58,838 nt of DNA from an uncultured Treponema sp. (GTDB taxonomy: Bacteria; Spirochaetota; Spirochaetia; Treponematales; Treponemataceae): the NCBI GenBank assembly GCA_937902125.1, contig CALDIB010000043.1:1-58838 (forward strand), in the 5' to 3' direction. The notes below the pieces were generated by a model. It was not told where the DNA came from. It did not search any database and saw only the letters and a list, made by a program, of their open reading frames with translations. The translations under genes and the position numbers were made by a program. Below, one piece after another: positions 1-7,559 of the stretch (positions are counted from its first letter, which is position 1; the number at the start of each line of letters is the position of its first letter).

Positions 1-242
1 CTTTTTTCTTCACGGCTCTTCGATTGTAGGCAGGCCGCCGGACTTTTTTTTGTCTGAATCGTTTTTGTGTGGCTAATTGACAAATTTCTTTGCTGGAAAT
101 GCATTTTGACGGAGATGACATAGAGTTAGACAAAAACAACAATATTGTCGTGTCCAATTTTTTTTGAAAAGCGAGTGAAAAAAAATTATTCGCGCTGAGA
201 GGTCAATGCCCCTGACGCTCTGCGGCGGCGGTCGCCTTTTTA
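1..242. other. AT-rich region without a supported gene
   Basis: Long T and A runs, no promoter pair with good spacing and no ORF with a ribosome-binding site. A 22-codon frame at 99-167 is not supported. Confidence 0.5.
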
Positions 243-605
243 TTAAATGCAGATGTCTGGATTTTTATGCGTCAAATGCCAACTGCCGCAATCAGGGCAT
301 TTATATACAAAAATAATCTGGCCTTTTTCCTTAAAAATGATGTTTGCCCTTCGCTTGGCGGACTCATAAGTTTCGTAAGCCATTTTGGGGGCGCCGTTTG
401 AACCTAAACAAGAACTTGCGCGGCATTTGGTTTGCCGTTCGGGCGACGAAAGATGCCAAAAGCCGCATTTTTCGCAAAGGTATTTTACCTGTTCGTTTCC
501 ATACCGCGCTTTTACATATAAGATGGCCTCGTCCGCTTCTTCCTCGCTTTCGTAGGATTTTAGCGGAGAACCGTCTTTCTTTTTGCAAATGTCGCTGTCG
601 AACAT
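243..605 (-). CDS. Small protein with two zinc-ribbon-like repeats, function unknown
   Basis: This 120-residue protein consists of two copies of one unit. Each unit has an upstream Cys, a K-x(2)-Y-E/S segment, a helix rich in Glu/Ala/Lys, and ends in Y-x-C-x2-C-G-x-W-H-L (YLCEKCGFWHL in unit 1, YKCPDCGSWHLT in unit 2). The CxxC plus WHL ending resembles the short zinc-binding proteins common in phages and accessory regions, but no function is known to me. No signal peptide is visible, so it should be cytoplasmic. It starts 18 bp after the stop of the upstream lipoprotein and is probably co-transcribed with it. The AGGAG lies about 15 bases before the ATG, a long spacing. The repeat structure is directly visible; zinc binding is inferred. 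Confidence 0.7.
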   Translation of the reverse strand: MFDSDICKKKDGSPLKSYESEEEADEAILYVKARYGNEQVKYLCEKCGFWHLSSPERQTKCRASSCLGSNGAPKMAYETYESAKRRANIIFKEKGQIIFVYKCPDCGSWHLTHKNPDICI

Positions 606-623
606 TTTTTTCGCCTATTGCTC

Positions 624-1376
624 CTAATTTTTAAAAGTATATGACACGCCTTCGCTATAAGGCGATTCTCCGCCATCGTCGCAAGAGGTAACATAAAAAT
701 ACGTTTGATCGGGAATTGTGTATGTTACAAGAAACCACGAAAATGATTTGCTTATTATTTTGTAACTTGCCGGACCTATGTAACCGCACTGCTTTTTTTG
801 GGCGTAGGGATCACTATAATAAATCTTGTATGCGTAGGCCCCTGTTGAATCCCAAGATATTCGAACTTCTGAATCTGACACGCGCTCGGCTTTGACGTTT
901 TTAGGCGCGGAAAGGGGCGTGTATGTGAAATTGTAAGAAACTGAGTTAGAAGAAACTTTGATAAAATTATAGGGGTTTATTTCACGGTCGGAATAGCTCA
1001 TTTCTACTCTAAAAAAATAATCGCCGCTGCTTGGTAAGACTGTCTTATATTCCACGGCGTTTCTTCCTTCAAGGAAGGGAGTATAAGCATTGTCGCGATA
1101 GAAACTGCGTGGATTATAATTTCCGGGAACTCCATATAGGTCAAAACGCATGATTTTGTCGTTTCCGTCCCAATTTTCTCCCGACCACTTTATTATCACC
1201 TGATTCATCAGTTCAGACGCTTCCACTGTGACTGTCGGTTTTGACGGATTGGGGTAAAATTTTGGCGGCGTAGGTGTGTAACTGTAGCCGGAACTTTCTT
1301 CTGGGGATGAGCAGCCTGCCAATGCCGCCGCAAGCGCTAGGATCACGCCGCATTTTTTTAAGCCAAACTTTTTCAT
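624..1376 (-). CDS. Exported lipoprotein with two fibronectin-III-like domains
   Basis: The 250-residue product starts with a lysine-rich N-terminus, a hydrophobic stretch and a lipobox-like LAGC with Cys at about residue 22, so it is predicted to be lipid-anchored. Two beta-sandwich segments follow. Residues about 45-150 include a VIIKW strand and a GDYFFRV strand. Residues about 155-248 begin APKNVKAERVSDSEVRISW and end with TYFYVTSCDDGGESPYSE, the typical fibronectin type III pattern. Such proteins usually bind surface polymers or partners, but no specific ligand can be inferred. A plausible AAAGGG Shine-Dalgarno precedes the ATG. It lies upstream of the zinc-ribbon gene in a probable two-gene unit. 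Base composition appears more AT-rich than in the neighbouring housekeeping genes. Confidence 0.75.
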   Translation of the reverse strand: MKKFGLKKCGVILALAAALAGCSSPEESSGYSYTPTPPKFYPNPSKPTVTVEASELMNQVIIKWSGENWDGNDKIMRFDLYGVPGNYNPRSFYRDNAYTPFLEGRNAVEYKTVLPSSGDYFFRVEMSYSDREINPYNFIKVSSNSVSYNFTYTPLSAPKNVKAERVSDSEVRISWDSTGAYAYKIYYSDPYAQKKQCGYIGPASYKIISKSFSWFLVTYTIPDQTYFYVTSCDDGGESPYSEGVSYTFKN

Positions 1377-1405
1377 AAATTTAACCCTTTGCTATAAAAA
1401 TAGAC

Positions 1406-1448
1406 TGGCGGCCATAAAGACATTCTTTTTTTGTCAGCATGGCCGCCA
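1406..1448. terminator. Hairpin downstream of the 40-residue ORF
   Basis: TGGCGGCCAT (1406-1415) is repeated inverted as ATGGCCGCCA (1439-1448), with an inner GACA/TGTC stem in the loop. On the plus strand a T5 run follows. On the minus strand it sits between the stop of the 40-residue ORF and the lipoprotein start, with a short TATTTTT tail. It is probably a terminator or partial terminator for the minus-strand small ORF. Confidence 0.5.
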
Positions 1449-1452
1449 TTTT

Positions 1453-1575
1453 TCACTTTGAGCCGCGGGGCGGATTGTTGCCCCTGTTTCCGCCGCTTTG
1501 GTTTCCTGTGGTGGAAGGCATGTTGCCGCCTTGCGGAGCCCATGGGTTTCCGGGCAGAACGGTAGTTTTAGCCAT
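1453..1575 (-). CDS. 40-residue Gly/Asn/Pro-rich small protein, unrecognised
   Basis: An ATG at 1575 follows a very strong AGGAGGAG with a 5-base spacer (AAGCG) and opens a 40-codon frame ending in TGA at 1453. The protein begins MAKTTVLPGNPWAPQGG and continues with repeated G-N pairs (TGNQSGGNRGNN) to a basic C-terminus PPRGSK. It has no signal peptide or membrane segment and looks intrinsically disordered. It sits between a chain of terminator-like hairpins upstream and another hairpin downstream, so it seems to be its own transcription unit. I see no convincing -35/-10 pair. I do not recognise the family. The support is the ribosome-binding site and the bounded location, not homology. Confidence 0.55.
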   Translation of the reverse strand: MAKTTVLPGNPWAPQGGNMPSTTGNQSGGNRGNNPPRGSK

Positions 1576-1628
1576 CGCTTCTCCTCCTATATACTATTGC
1601 ATAAGCCGCACTTTTTGGGCCGGCCTAA

Positions 1629-1708
1629 TTTTTTGCGCGGGGGAGCGAAGCGCATCCCCGCGCAAAAAAGGTTTTGTCAACCTTTTTTGCAGTATATACT
1701 GCAAAAAA
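1629..1708. repeat. Three overlapping inverted repeats sharing A6/T6 arms
   Basis: H1 is TTTTTTGCGCGGGG (1629-1642) with its exact complement at 1656-1669. H2 is AAAAAAGGTT (1664-1673) with AACCTTTTTT (1679-1688). H3 (1683-1708) is a perfect 26-base palindrome with core GCAGTATATACTGC and A6/T6 ends. Each hairpin re-uses the A or T run of its neighbour, so adjacent hairpins compete. In the minus direction they lie between the cyclase terminator and the 40-residue ORF. Confidence 0.75.
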
Positions 1709-1742
1709 TCCGCCCGGCGGCGGGCTTTTGGTTTCCGCGCGC

Positions 1743-1769
1743 AAAAAAAAGGCCGCCTTTTTAGGCGGC
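1743..1769 (-). terminator. Rho-independent terminator of the CHASE2 cyclase gene
   Basis: On the minus strand GCCGCC, a TAAAAA loop, GGCGGC and a T8 run follow the cyclase stop codon by about 30 bases. Confidence 0.85.
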
Positions 1770-1798
1770 GCTTTTGCTTGAGCTTTTGTTTTTATTCC

Positions 1799-4681
1799 TT
1801 ACTTTGTTTCCATCGTATAAACGCCGTCCCAGACTTTTGGAATGCCGTTTGCGATAAAGTCGGCGCAGCGGCGCGAGAACACGGCGCTGGATTGGTCTGA
1901 GGGGTATAGCCGCGCGGCCGCGTCAAAGTATTTTTTTGCCTCTTCCAATTCGGCTTGCGGCTTTTTGTATCCTTGAACGCTTGTTCCCTTCATGTAAAAA
2001 TCCATTCCCTTGTTGAAGATTGCGCAGGCCTTGAGGCGCTTTTCGTCCATTCCGCTTCTAAAGCCCAAGATGTTGTATATTCGCACAGGCCGCTCTACGT
2101 TTATAACGCGGACGGCGTCAAAACTTCTTGCCACAATTTCGCCGGCGCGGCTTCCTTTTTGAACCAAATCCCAAACGCTTTGGGAACACATTATCCAAGA
2201 GCCGTAAACCTTGTTTGTTCCTTCCAAGCGGGAGGCCAAGTTCACGTTGTTTCCCATGATTGTGTAGTTGAGCTTTTTTTCCGTTCCCATGTTGCCTACG
2301 ACCATGCGGCCCGAGTTGAGGCCCACGCGGGATTGCAAGAGCATTGGAATGTAGTTTCCCTCGTTGTATTCGTCAACATAAGCCAAATAATTTTTGATTT
2401 TTTCCGCGTCCCAATTTTCTTCGGCGGCGACTTCCTTCCACGGCCGCTCGGCGCATTTTGGATATTTAAATTCCTTAAAGAATTTGTCGTTGATTTTCTT
2501 TTCAGCCTCAAGCATTTTGATTGCGGCCGCGCAAGAGTGATAGGCGTGATCCGGATCGTCGATAGGCGCTCCAAAAAACGAAACGATTTCGTCGCCCACA
2601 TACTTGTCAATGGTTCCCTTTTCGCTTTGAATGGCGTCGCTCAAGGCGCCCAAATAATTGTTCAAGGCGGCAACAAGGCGCTCGGCTCCTTTTTCTTCGC
2701 CGTTGATGTTGTTCACAATTTCCGTGAACTTTGAAAACTTTCGCACGTCGCTAAAGAGGGCGGTCAACTCTTTGTTGTCGCCGCCTACTTGCGCGTATTT
2801 TGGGTTTTGAATGATTTGCTCTACAACTTCCGGCGCCACGTAAGCTCCAAACTTTGACTTGATCAAAGCCCTCTCTTTTTCATTGGAAGCGAAGCGCAAA
2901 AGCATTAGCGCCAAGAAAGCGCTGAACTCAATCATGACGGCGGCCACTATGGGAACGTAAACGCCAAAAAGGGCCATCATTAGAGCCGCGACCGCTATGG
3001 AAAGAGCGATTGCCGTTCCGCCAAAAATGTTTTGGACTGAAGGCCTGGCCTTGCTTGTGGCCAAGGCAAAAATCGCGAACAGCAAGGCGGCCGCTCCGAT
3101 TGACCAAAATTGCGAAAGGGGCTTTATGAATTGGCCGCTTGTGATTGTGTTGTAAACGTTGGCGTGCGTTCCCACATTTGGAAAAAAGTTTTTAAAGGGA
3201 GTGCTTCCCAAATCAGTTGAGCCTGAGGCCATGTTTCCCACAATGCAAAAGGCTCCGTTCAAGTCTTTTTGAATCGTCTTGAAGGTGTCCAAGTAAAGTT
3301 CCGTCAAAGAGTTGACTCCGTCAAAGGCGCTGGAAAAGAATTCCAAAAGGGAGCGCTGGTCGTCGCTGTCGATGGCTCCTGTTCCAGCAAGGCTTTCAAG
3401 CGCCAATTTGATTTCGGAAGCGTAGGGGCCTTGGCAAAAATTTTGAACCCGCTTAAAGAAGGCGCGGCGGGCCTCAAAATATGATTCCTGCAATTCAGAA
3501 ATGTCTTCCCCCATGCCGGATTCCGGCAAAACAAGTTCTCCGTTTTGGTCGCGGCCGTTCAAGTTGTCAAAAATGTATGAGCGAAAATTTTCGATGTATT
3601 GCGCGTCTTCAAAAATGCCTTCGATTTCCGAACTGTAAGAAAGGGGGCTTCCTTCCGCGTCAGTCAAGGCGATTCTTTTAAATTCCGCCAAATTGTTCAA
3701 GAGGGCGTTTTCGCATTCCAAAAGCTGGTTTATAATCATCACGCTTACATGCTTGAAGCTGTCGGCGTATTCGCCGGGAGCCCAGTGAACCAACATGCAG
3801 CCGTTTTTGTCAAGGGGAATTTTTATGTCCTTGCGGGAGCCGTCGGCGGAAAGCGCTTGGCGAAGGGTCAAGAAATTTCTTGAGCGGCTTATCTCTTTGG
3901 GATCAAGCTCTTTGACCAAGGGAGCGAAAACAAGCTGGCCCAAATAGCCGCCCTTTTGCGCGCTCAAAAGCTCCACCCGCCGCCTTGTTCCGTCCTTGTC
4001 AACGATAATGTTTGTAAAGCCCGCTCCGGCGGCCATTTTTATGAATTGGTTCAGCGCGGGAGAAAAGCCTGTCTTGGTTCCGTTTTCTTTGTTTTCCGCG
4101 TCGTTTCCTTTTTTTATCAGGCCCTTGGGATCTTGAACGTCCGTCAGCAAAAAGCGCTTTCGGGCGTAATCGTCGTCCTCTTGGCTGACAGAAATTATTT
4201 GCTCCTTGTTTATCGTAAGCCACGTGTTTCCAAAAAACTGGACGGCTTTGGAAAAGAATTCGTCGTTGTCCCTAAAAACTTGGGAGGCGATGGCGGCCGC
4301 GTCTTTTGTTCCGATGCTTTCTTGAAGAAGCCTTGCCTCTTCTGGATTGACGGCCATTTTTGAGGGGGAAAGGTATTCAATATCAAAAACCGCGGTCTTG
4401 GCTCCCGCTTCCCGCAGGCGCAAAAGAATGTCGGCGATTATGTCCCTAGTCCAAGGCCAAGGGCCAAGCTTGTCCAAGGAGGCGTCGTCTATTTCGACCA
4501 AGGCCAAATTTGGATTTTTTTCTGAGATGGGTTTTGCCGCCAACAGAATGTCATAGGCCCGAAGCTCAAATTTTTGAAGGACTCCGACGCATGACAAGAC
4601 TGTCCAAAAAGCCGCGCAAGCCGCTACGGCCGAAAGGGCAGCCTGAACGCCCCGTTTTTTTGTTTTGACTTTCTTTTCCAT
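1799..4681 (-). CDS. CHASE2-domain class III adenylate cyclase
   Basis: This 960-residue membrane protein would convert ATP to cAMP in response to an extracytoplasmic signal. An N-terminal membrane segment (about 14-35) precedes a large CHASE2 sensor region (about 38-500, starting ALVEIDDASLDKLGPWPWTRD). Further membrane segments occupy about 522-597, and the cyclase domain is at about 635-860. The cyclase shows the metal Asp in LFSDVRKF, Lys and Asp in KYVGDE, and YTIMGNNVNLASRLE with catalytic Asn and Arg. The Lys plus Thr pair at the purine-specifying positions is the class IIIb adenylate-cyclase pattern. An insertion of about 50 residues separates the helix after GDE from RVGLNSG. The ATG is at the predicted transcription start and has no Shine-Dalgarno. 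It is monocistronic and divergent from the aminotransferase. Confidence 0.9.
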   Translation of the reverse strand: MEKKVKTKKRGVQAALSAVAACAAFWTVLSCVGVLQKFELRAYDILLAAKPISEKNPNLALVEIDDASLDKLGPWPWTRDIIADILLRLREAGAKTAVFDIEYLSPSKMAVNPEEARLLQESIGTKDAAAIASQVFRDNDEFFSKAVQFFGNTWLTINKEQIISVSQEDDDYARKRFLLTDVQDPKGLIKKGNDAENKENGTKTGFSPALNQFIKMAAGAGFTNIIVDKDGTRRRVELLSAQKGGYLGQLVFAPLVKELDPKEISRSRNFLTLRQALSADGSRKDIKIPLDKNGCMLVHWAPGEYADSFKHVSVMIINQLLECENALLNNLAEFKRIALTDAEGSPLSYSSEIEGIFEDAQYIENFRSYIFDNLNGRDQNGELVLPESGMGEDISELQESYFEARRAFFKRVQNFCQGPYASEIKLALESLAGTGAIDSDDQRSLLEFFSSAFDGVNSLTELYLDTFKTIQKDLNGAFCIVGNMASGSTDLGSTPFKNFFPNVGTHANVYNTITSGQFIKPLSQFWSIGAAALLFAIFALATSKARPSVQNIFGGTAIALSIAVAALMMALFGVYVPIVAAVMIEFSAFLALMLLRFASNEKERALIKSKFGAYVAPEVVEQIIQNPKYAQVGGDNKELTALFSDVRKFSKFTEIVNNINGEEKGAERLVAALNNYLGALSDAIQSEKGTIDKYVGDEIVSFFGAPIDDPDHAYHSCAAAIKMLEAEKKINDKFFKEFKYPKCAERPWKEVAAEENWDAEKIKNYLAYVDEYNEGNYIPMLLQSRVGLNSGRMVVGNMGTEKKLNYTIMGNNVNLASRLEGTNKVYGSWIMCSQSVWDLVQKGSRAGEIVARSFDAVRVINVERPVRIYNILGFRSGMDEKRLKACAIFNKGMDFYMKGTSVQGYKKPQAELEEAKKYFDAAARLYPSDQSSAVFSRRCADFIANGIPKVWDGVYTMETK

Positions 4682-4687
4682 AAAAAA

Positions 4688-4720
4688 ATTATAGCGTAAA
4701 ATTCAAAAATGCGCTATAAT
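4688..4720. promoter_or_regulatory. Interlocked divergent promoters, both leaderless
   Basis: The inverted repeat ATTATAGCG (4688-4696) / CGCTATAAT (4712-4720) supplies a -10 TATAAT for each direction. The minus-strand TATAAT (4693-4688) is six bases from the cyclase ATG. The plus-strand TATAAT (4715-4720) is seven bases from the aminotransferase ATG. The hexamer 17 bp upstream of each -10 is TAGCGC or TAGCGT, a poor -35 that overlaps the opposite -10, so simultaneous use seems unlikely. Confidence 0.7.
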
Positions 4721-4727
4721 AACTTTT

Positions 4728-5927
4728 ATGATTTCAGAATATTTTAAAAATCTTCTTGCAGACAAAAACGCTTCCGCAATCAGAAAAATGTTTGAGGAAG
4801 GAAAAATCTTAAAGGCAAAATACGGCGCTGACAAGGTTTACGACTTTAGCTTGGGAAACCCTGACCTTGATCCTCCCAAAGAAGTTTTGGACGCCATAAA
4901 GGAAGTTGCCCAAGACCAAAGCCACGGCGCCCACGGATACATGTCCAACGCTGGCTACGACGAATGCCGCGCCGCCATGGCCCAAAAGGAAAGCCAAGAG
5001 CAGGGCGTTCAGGTGGACTCGTCTTGCGTGATTATGACTGTGGGAGCGGCTTCCGCCATTTCAAGCGCCATAAAAGCCTTGATCATGCCGGGAGAGGAAG
5101 TTGTTGTTCCGTCGCCTTTTTTTGCCGAATACACCCATTATGTTAAAAACCACGGCGGCGCTCTTGTTCCGGTTCCCACAAAAAAAGACTTTTCCCTTGA
5201 CGTTGATGCCATAAAAGCCGCGCTAAATTCCAAGACCGTGGCCGTCATAATCAATTCCCCAAACAATCCCACCGGAAAGGTTTATTCCGCCGGCGAAATA
5301 AAGGCCCTTTGCCAAGCGCTGAAAGATTTTGGAAAAAAGAGCGGCCGCTTTCCCTACTTGATTTGCGACGAGCCTTACCGCGCCATTGTCTACGACGGCG
5401 TTGAAGTTCCTCCTGTTTTTCCTGAATACGAATATTCCATTATAGTGACAAGCTTCGCAAAAAATTTAAGCTTGCCCGGGGAACGTATCGGCTACATTTG
5501 CGCCAATCCCGCCAATCCGGAAAAGTCCGACTTTATCGCGGCGGCAACCATGGCCTTTAGAATTTTGGGCTGCGTGAACGCTCCAGCCTTTTTCCAAAAA
5601 GTTGTGGCAAAAAGTTGGAACGCGCCGGTGGATTATTCTTCTTATTTAAAAAGGCGGAACTTATTGATGGACGTTTTGGACAAGGCCGGCATTGAATACG
5701 AAAGGCCCCAAGGCGCCTTTTACATTTTTGCCAAAGTTCCGGCCGCTTTTGGCGACGACGATTCGGCCTTTGTGGAAGTCCTTGAAAGGCATTTGATTTT
5801 GTGCGCGCCGGGCAGGGGCTTTGGAATGAAGGGCTATTTTAGAATAGCCTATTGCGTTGACGAAAAAACAATCGTCAATTCCAGAGACGCCTTTTGCGCC
5901 GCCGTGAAGGATGTTGAGCGGCAATAA
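4728..5927 (+). CDS. PLP-dependent class I/II aminotransferase
   Basis: This 399-residue fold-type I aminotransferase moves amino groups between an amino acid and a 2-oxo acid in the cytoplasm. Visible family motifs are FSLGNPDLDPP near the N-terminus, the cofactor-binding INSPNNPTGK, CDEPYRAIVYDG with the PLP-pyridine Asp and Tyr, and SFAKNLSLPGERIGY with the Schiff-base Lys245. An Arg near the C-terminus (FRIAYC) should bind the substrate carboxylate. It resembles aspartate or aromatic aminotransferases of the AspC family, but the substrate cannot be read from sequence. The ATG lacks a Shine-Dalgarno and lies about one base after the predicted transcription start. Glycogen synthase follows in the same direction after 68 bp and has its own ribosome-binding site. 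Confidence 0.88.
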   Translation: MISEYFKNLLADKNASAIRKMFEEGKILKAKYGADKVYDFSLGNPDLDPPKEVLDAIKEVAQDQSHGAHGYMSNAGYDECRAAMAQKESQEQGVQVDSSCVIMTVGAASAISSAIKALIMPGEEVVVPSPFFAEYTHYVKNHGGALVPVPTKKDFSLDVDAIKAALNSKTVAVIINSPNNPTGKVYSAGEIKALCQALKDFGKKSGRFPYLICDEPYRAIVYDGVEVPPVFPEYEYSIIVTSFAKNLSLPGERIGYICANPANPEKSDFIAAATMAFRILGCVNAPAFFQKVVAKSWNAPVDYSSYLKRRNLLMDVLDKAGIEYERPQGAFYIFAKVPAAFGDDDSAFVEVLERHLILCAPGRGFGMKGYFRIAYCVDEKTIVNSRDAFCAAVKDVERQ

Positions 5928-5995
5928 AAATGTTCTCAAAGGCGCAAGGCTTTTCTATCTGGATTGTCAGCGGCATATATTAGGAGGTTTTATAA

Positions 5996-7462
5996 ATGAA
6001 GATTTTGATGGTAAGTTCAGAAGCGGTTCCTTTTGCTAAAACAGGCGGCTTGGCCGACGCTGTGAGCGCCTTGGCCGTCGCCCTAATAAATTTGGGGCAC
6101 GACGTTAAAATTGTGATTCCCCGCTACTATAAAATTGACAGAAAGACCCTCACGCCCTTGGCCGGCGCCATGGGCGTTGGAGTCGGCGGCGGCGAGGCTT
6201 GGACGGAAGTGTATAAGACCACAATGCCCGGCTGCCCCAAGTGCGAAGTTTTTTTCATCGACCACGAGCAAAGCTTTGGCCGCGACGGAATCTACGGAGT
6301 TCCCGGGGAAACCGACTTTCACGACAATCCTTACCGTTTCGCCATTTTGTGCCACGGCGCCTTCCAGCTTTGCAGAAAAATAAACTGGATGCCCGACATC
6401 ATTCACGCTCACGACTGGTCCGCGGCCTTGGCCTTGGCGCTTTTAAAGCATGTCTACCGCTGGCAGGATTTTGGAAACACGGCCGGAGTTCTTTCAATTC
6501 ACAACTTGGGATACCAAGGCCAATACTCAAAGGACAACTTCCCCGCGCTGGGAATTGACTGGGGCCTTTATTACGGCGCGGGCTTTGAGCATAACGGCGG
6601 CATAAATTTCTTGCAGGCTGGAGTTTCTTGCGCCGACATGATTACCACCGTTTCTCCCACATACGCCAGGGAAATCCAAACGCCTGAGGGCGGCTTTGGC
6701 ATGGACGGCCTTTTGCGAGTTAGAAGCGACGTGGTCAAGGGAATCTTGAACGGCTGCGACCTTAAGGCTTGGAATCCCGCGGTGGACAAAAAAATTCCCG
6801 CCACATATTCGGTTAAGAACATGAAGGGCAAGGCGCTCTGCAAGGCGGAACTTCAAAAGCAGTTTGGACTTCCTGTAAATTCAAACGTTCCAATTTTTGG
6901 CGTGGTTACCCGCTTGGTTGACCAAAAGGGAATCGCCGAACTTTTCGCGCCCAGCTACGGATGCCTTTACAGCCTTTGCGCCAACATGGACATTCAGTTT
7001 GTGGTTCTTGGCTCCGGCGAGTCTTGGTGCGAAAACGAAATCAACGTCTTGCAGTCAAAGCTTCCCAATTTCCGAGCCTACATCGGATACAACGATGCCT
7101 TGAGCCATTTGATTGAAGCCGGAAGCGACTTCTTTGTAATGCCAAGCCATTATGAGCCTTGCGGCTTGAACCAAATTTATTCCCTCATTTATGGAACCCT
7201 TCCCATCGTCCGCAACACCGGCGGCTTGGCCGACACTGTTCAAAACTACAACGAGCGGACAGGCGAGGGAACCGGCTTCATGTTCGACGCGATTACTCCC
7301 GGAGCGCTTTACAACACAATCGGCTGGGCGGTCTACGCTTACTACAACAAAAAGGAGCACATCAAGAAAATGCAAGAGCGGGGAATGAAGAGCGTGTTCA
7401 GTTGGGAAGATTCGGCAAAGAAATACCTTGACGTTTACGACGAGGCGCTTCAAAGAAAGTAG
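5996..7462 (+). CDS. glgA: Glycogen synthase (ADP-glucose type)
   Basis: This 488-residue GT5 glucosyltransferase adds glucose from ADP-glucose to alpha-1,4-glucan. It starts MKILMVSSEAVPFAKTGGLAD, which contains the conserved K-x-G-G-L nucleotide-sugar motif. HNLGYQG, VVLGSGE and SHYEPCGLNQIYSLIYG followed by TLPIVRNTGGLADTV are the family's signature blocks. The length matches the bacterial enzyme. A strong AGGAGG precedes the ATG. The convergent beta-propeller gene lies 97 bp downstream, and the only hairpin between them (7474-7500) is weak. Confidence 0.96.
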   Translation: MKILMVSSEAVPFAKTGGLADAVSALAVALINLGHDVKIVIPRYYKIDRKTLTPLAGAMGVGVGGGEAWTEVYKTTMPGCPKCEVFFIDHEQSFGRDGIYGVPGETDFHDNPYRFAILCHGAFQLCRKINWMPDIIHAHDWSAALALALLKHVYRWQDFGNTAGVLSIHNLGYQGQYSKDNFPALGIDWGLYYGAGFEHNGGINFLQAGVSCADMITTVSPTYAREIQTPEGGFGMDGLLRVRSDVVKGILNGCDLKAWNPAVDKKIPATYSVKNMKGKALCKAELQKQFGLPVNSNVPIFGVVTRLVDQKGIAELFAPSYGCLYSLCANMDIQFVVLGSGESWCENEINVLQSKLPNFRAYIGYNDALSHLIEAGSDFFVMPSHYEPCGLNQIYSLIYGTLPIVRNTGGLADTVQNYNERTGEGTGFMFDAITPGALYNTIGWAVYAYYNKKEHIKKMQERGMKSVFSWEDSAKKYLDVYDEALQRK

Positions 7463-7559
7463 GAGAATGTACGCCTGTTTTTGCGAGCTTTGCGAGCAAA
7501 AATGTTGGCGCTTATGCGGCGTCTTTCGTTGATGGGCTTGCCATCGTTAAATCTCGCCG

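Noticed and set aside
99..167. 22-codon frame near the left edge
   Set aside because: No ribosome-binding site beyond a weak CTGGAA and no context; likely chance.
1955..2734. 259-codon plus-strand frame opposite the cyclase
   Set aside because: No ribosome-binding site and no domain; it is the antisense shadow of a well-supported class III cyclase.
7474..7500. Possible terminator between glgA and the propeller gene
   Set aside because: Only a 7-bp A/T-rich stem with an 11-base loop and no U-tract beyond the stem; too weak to call.
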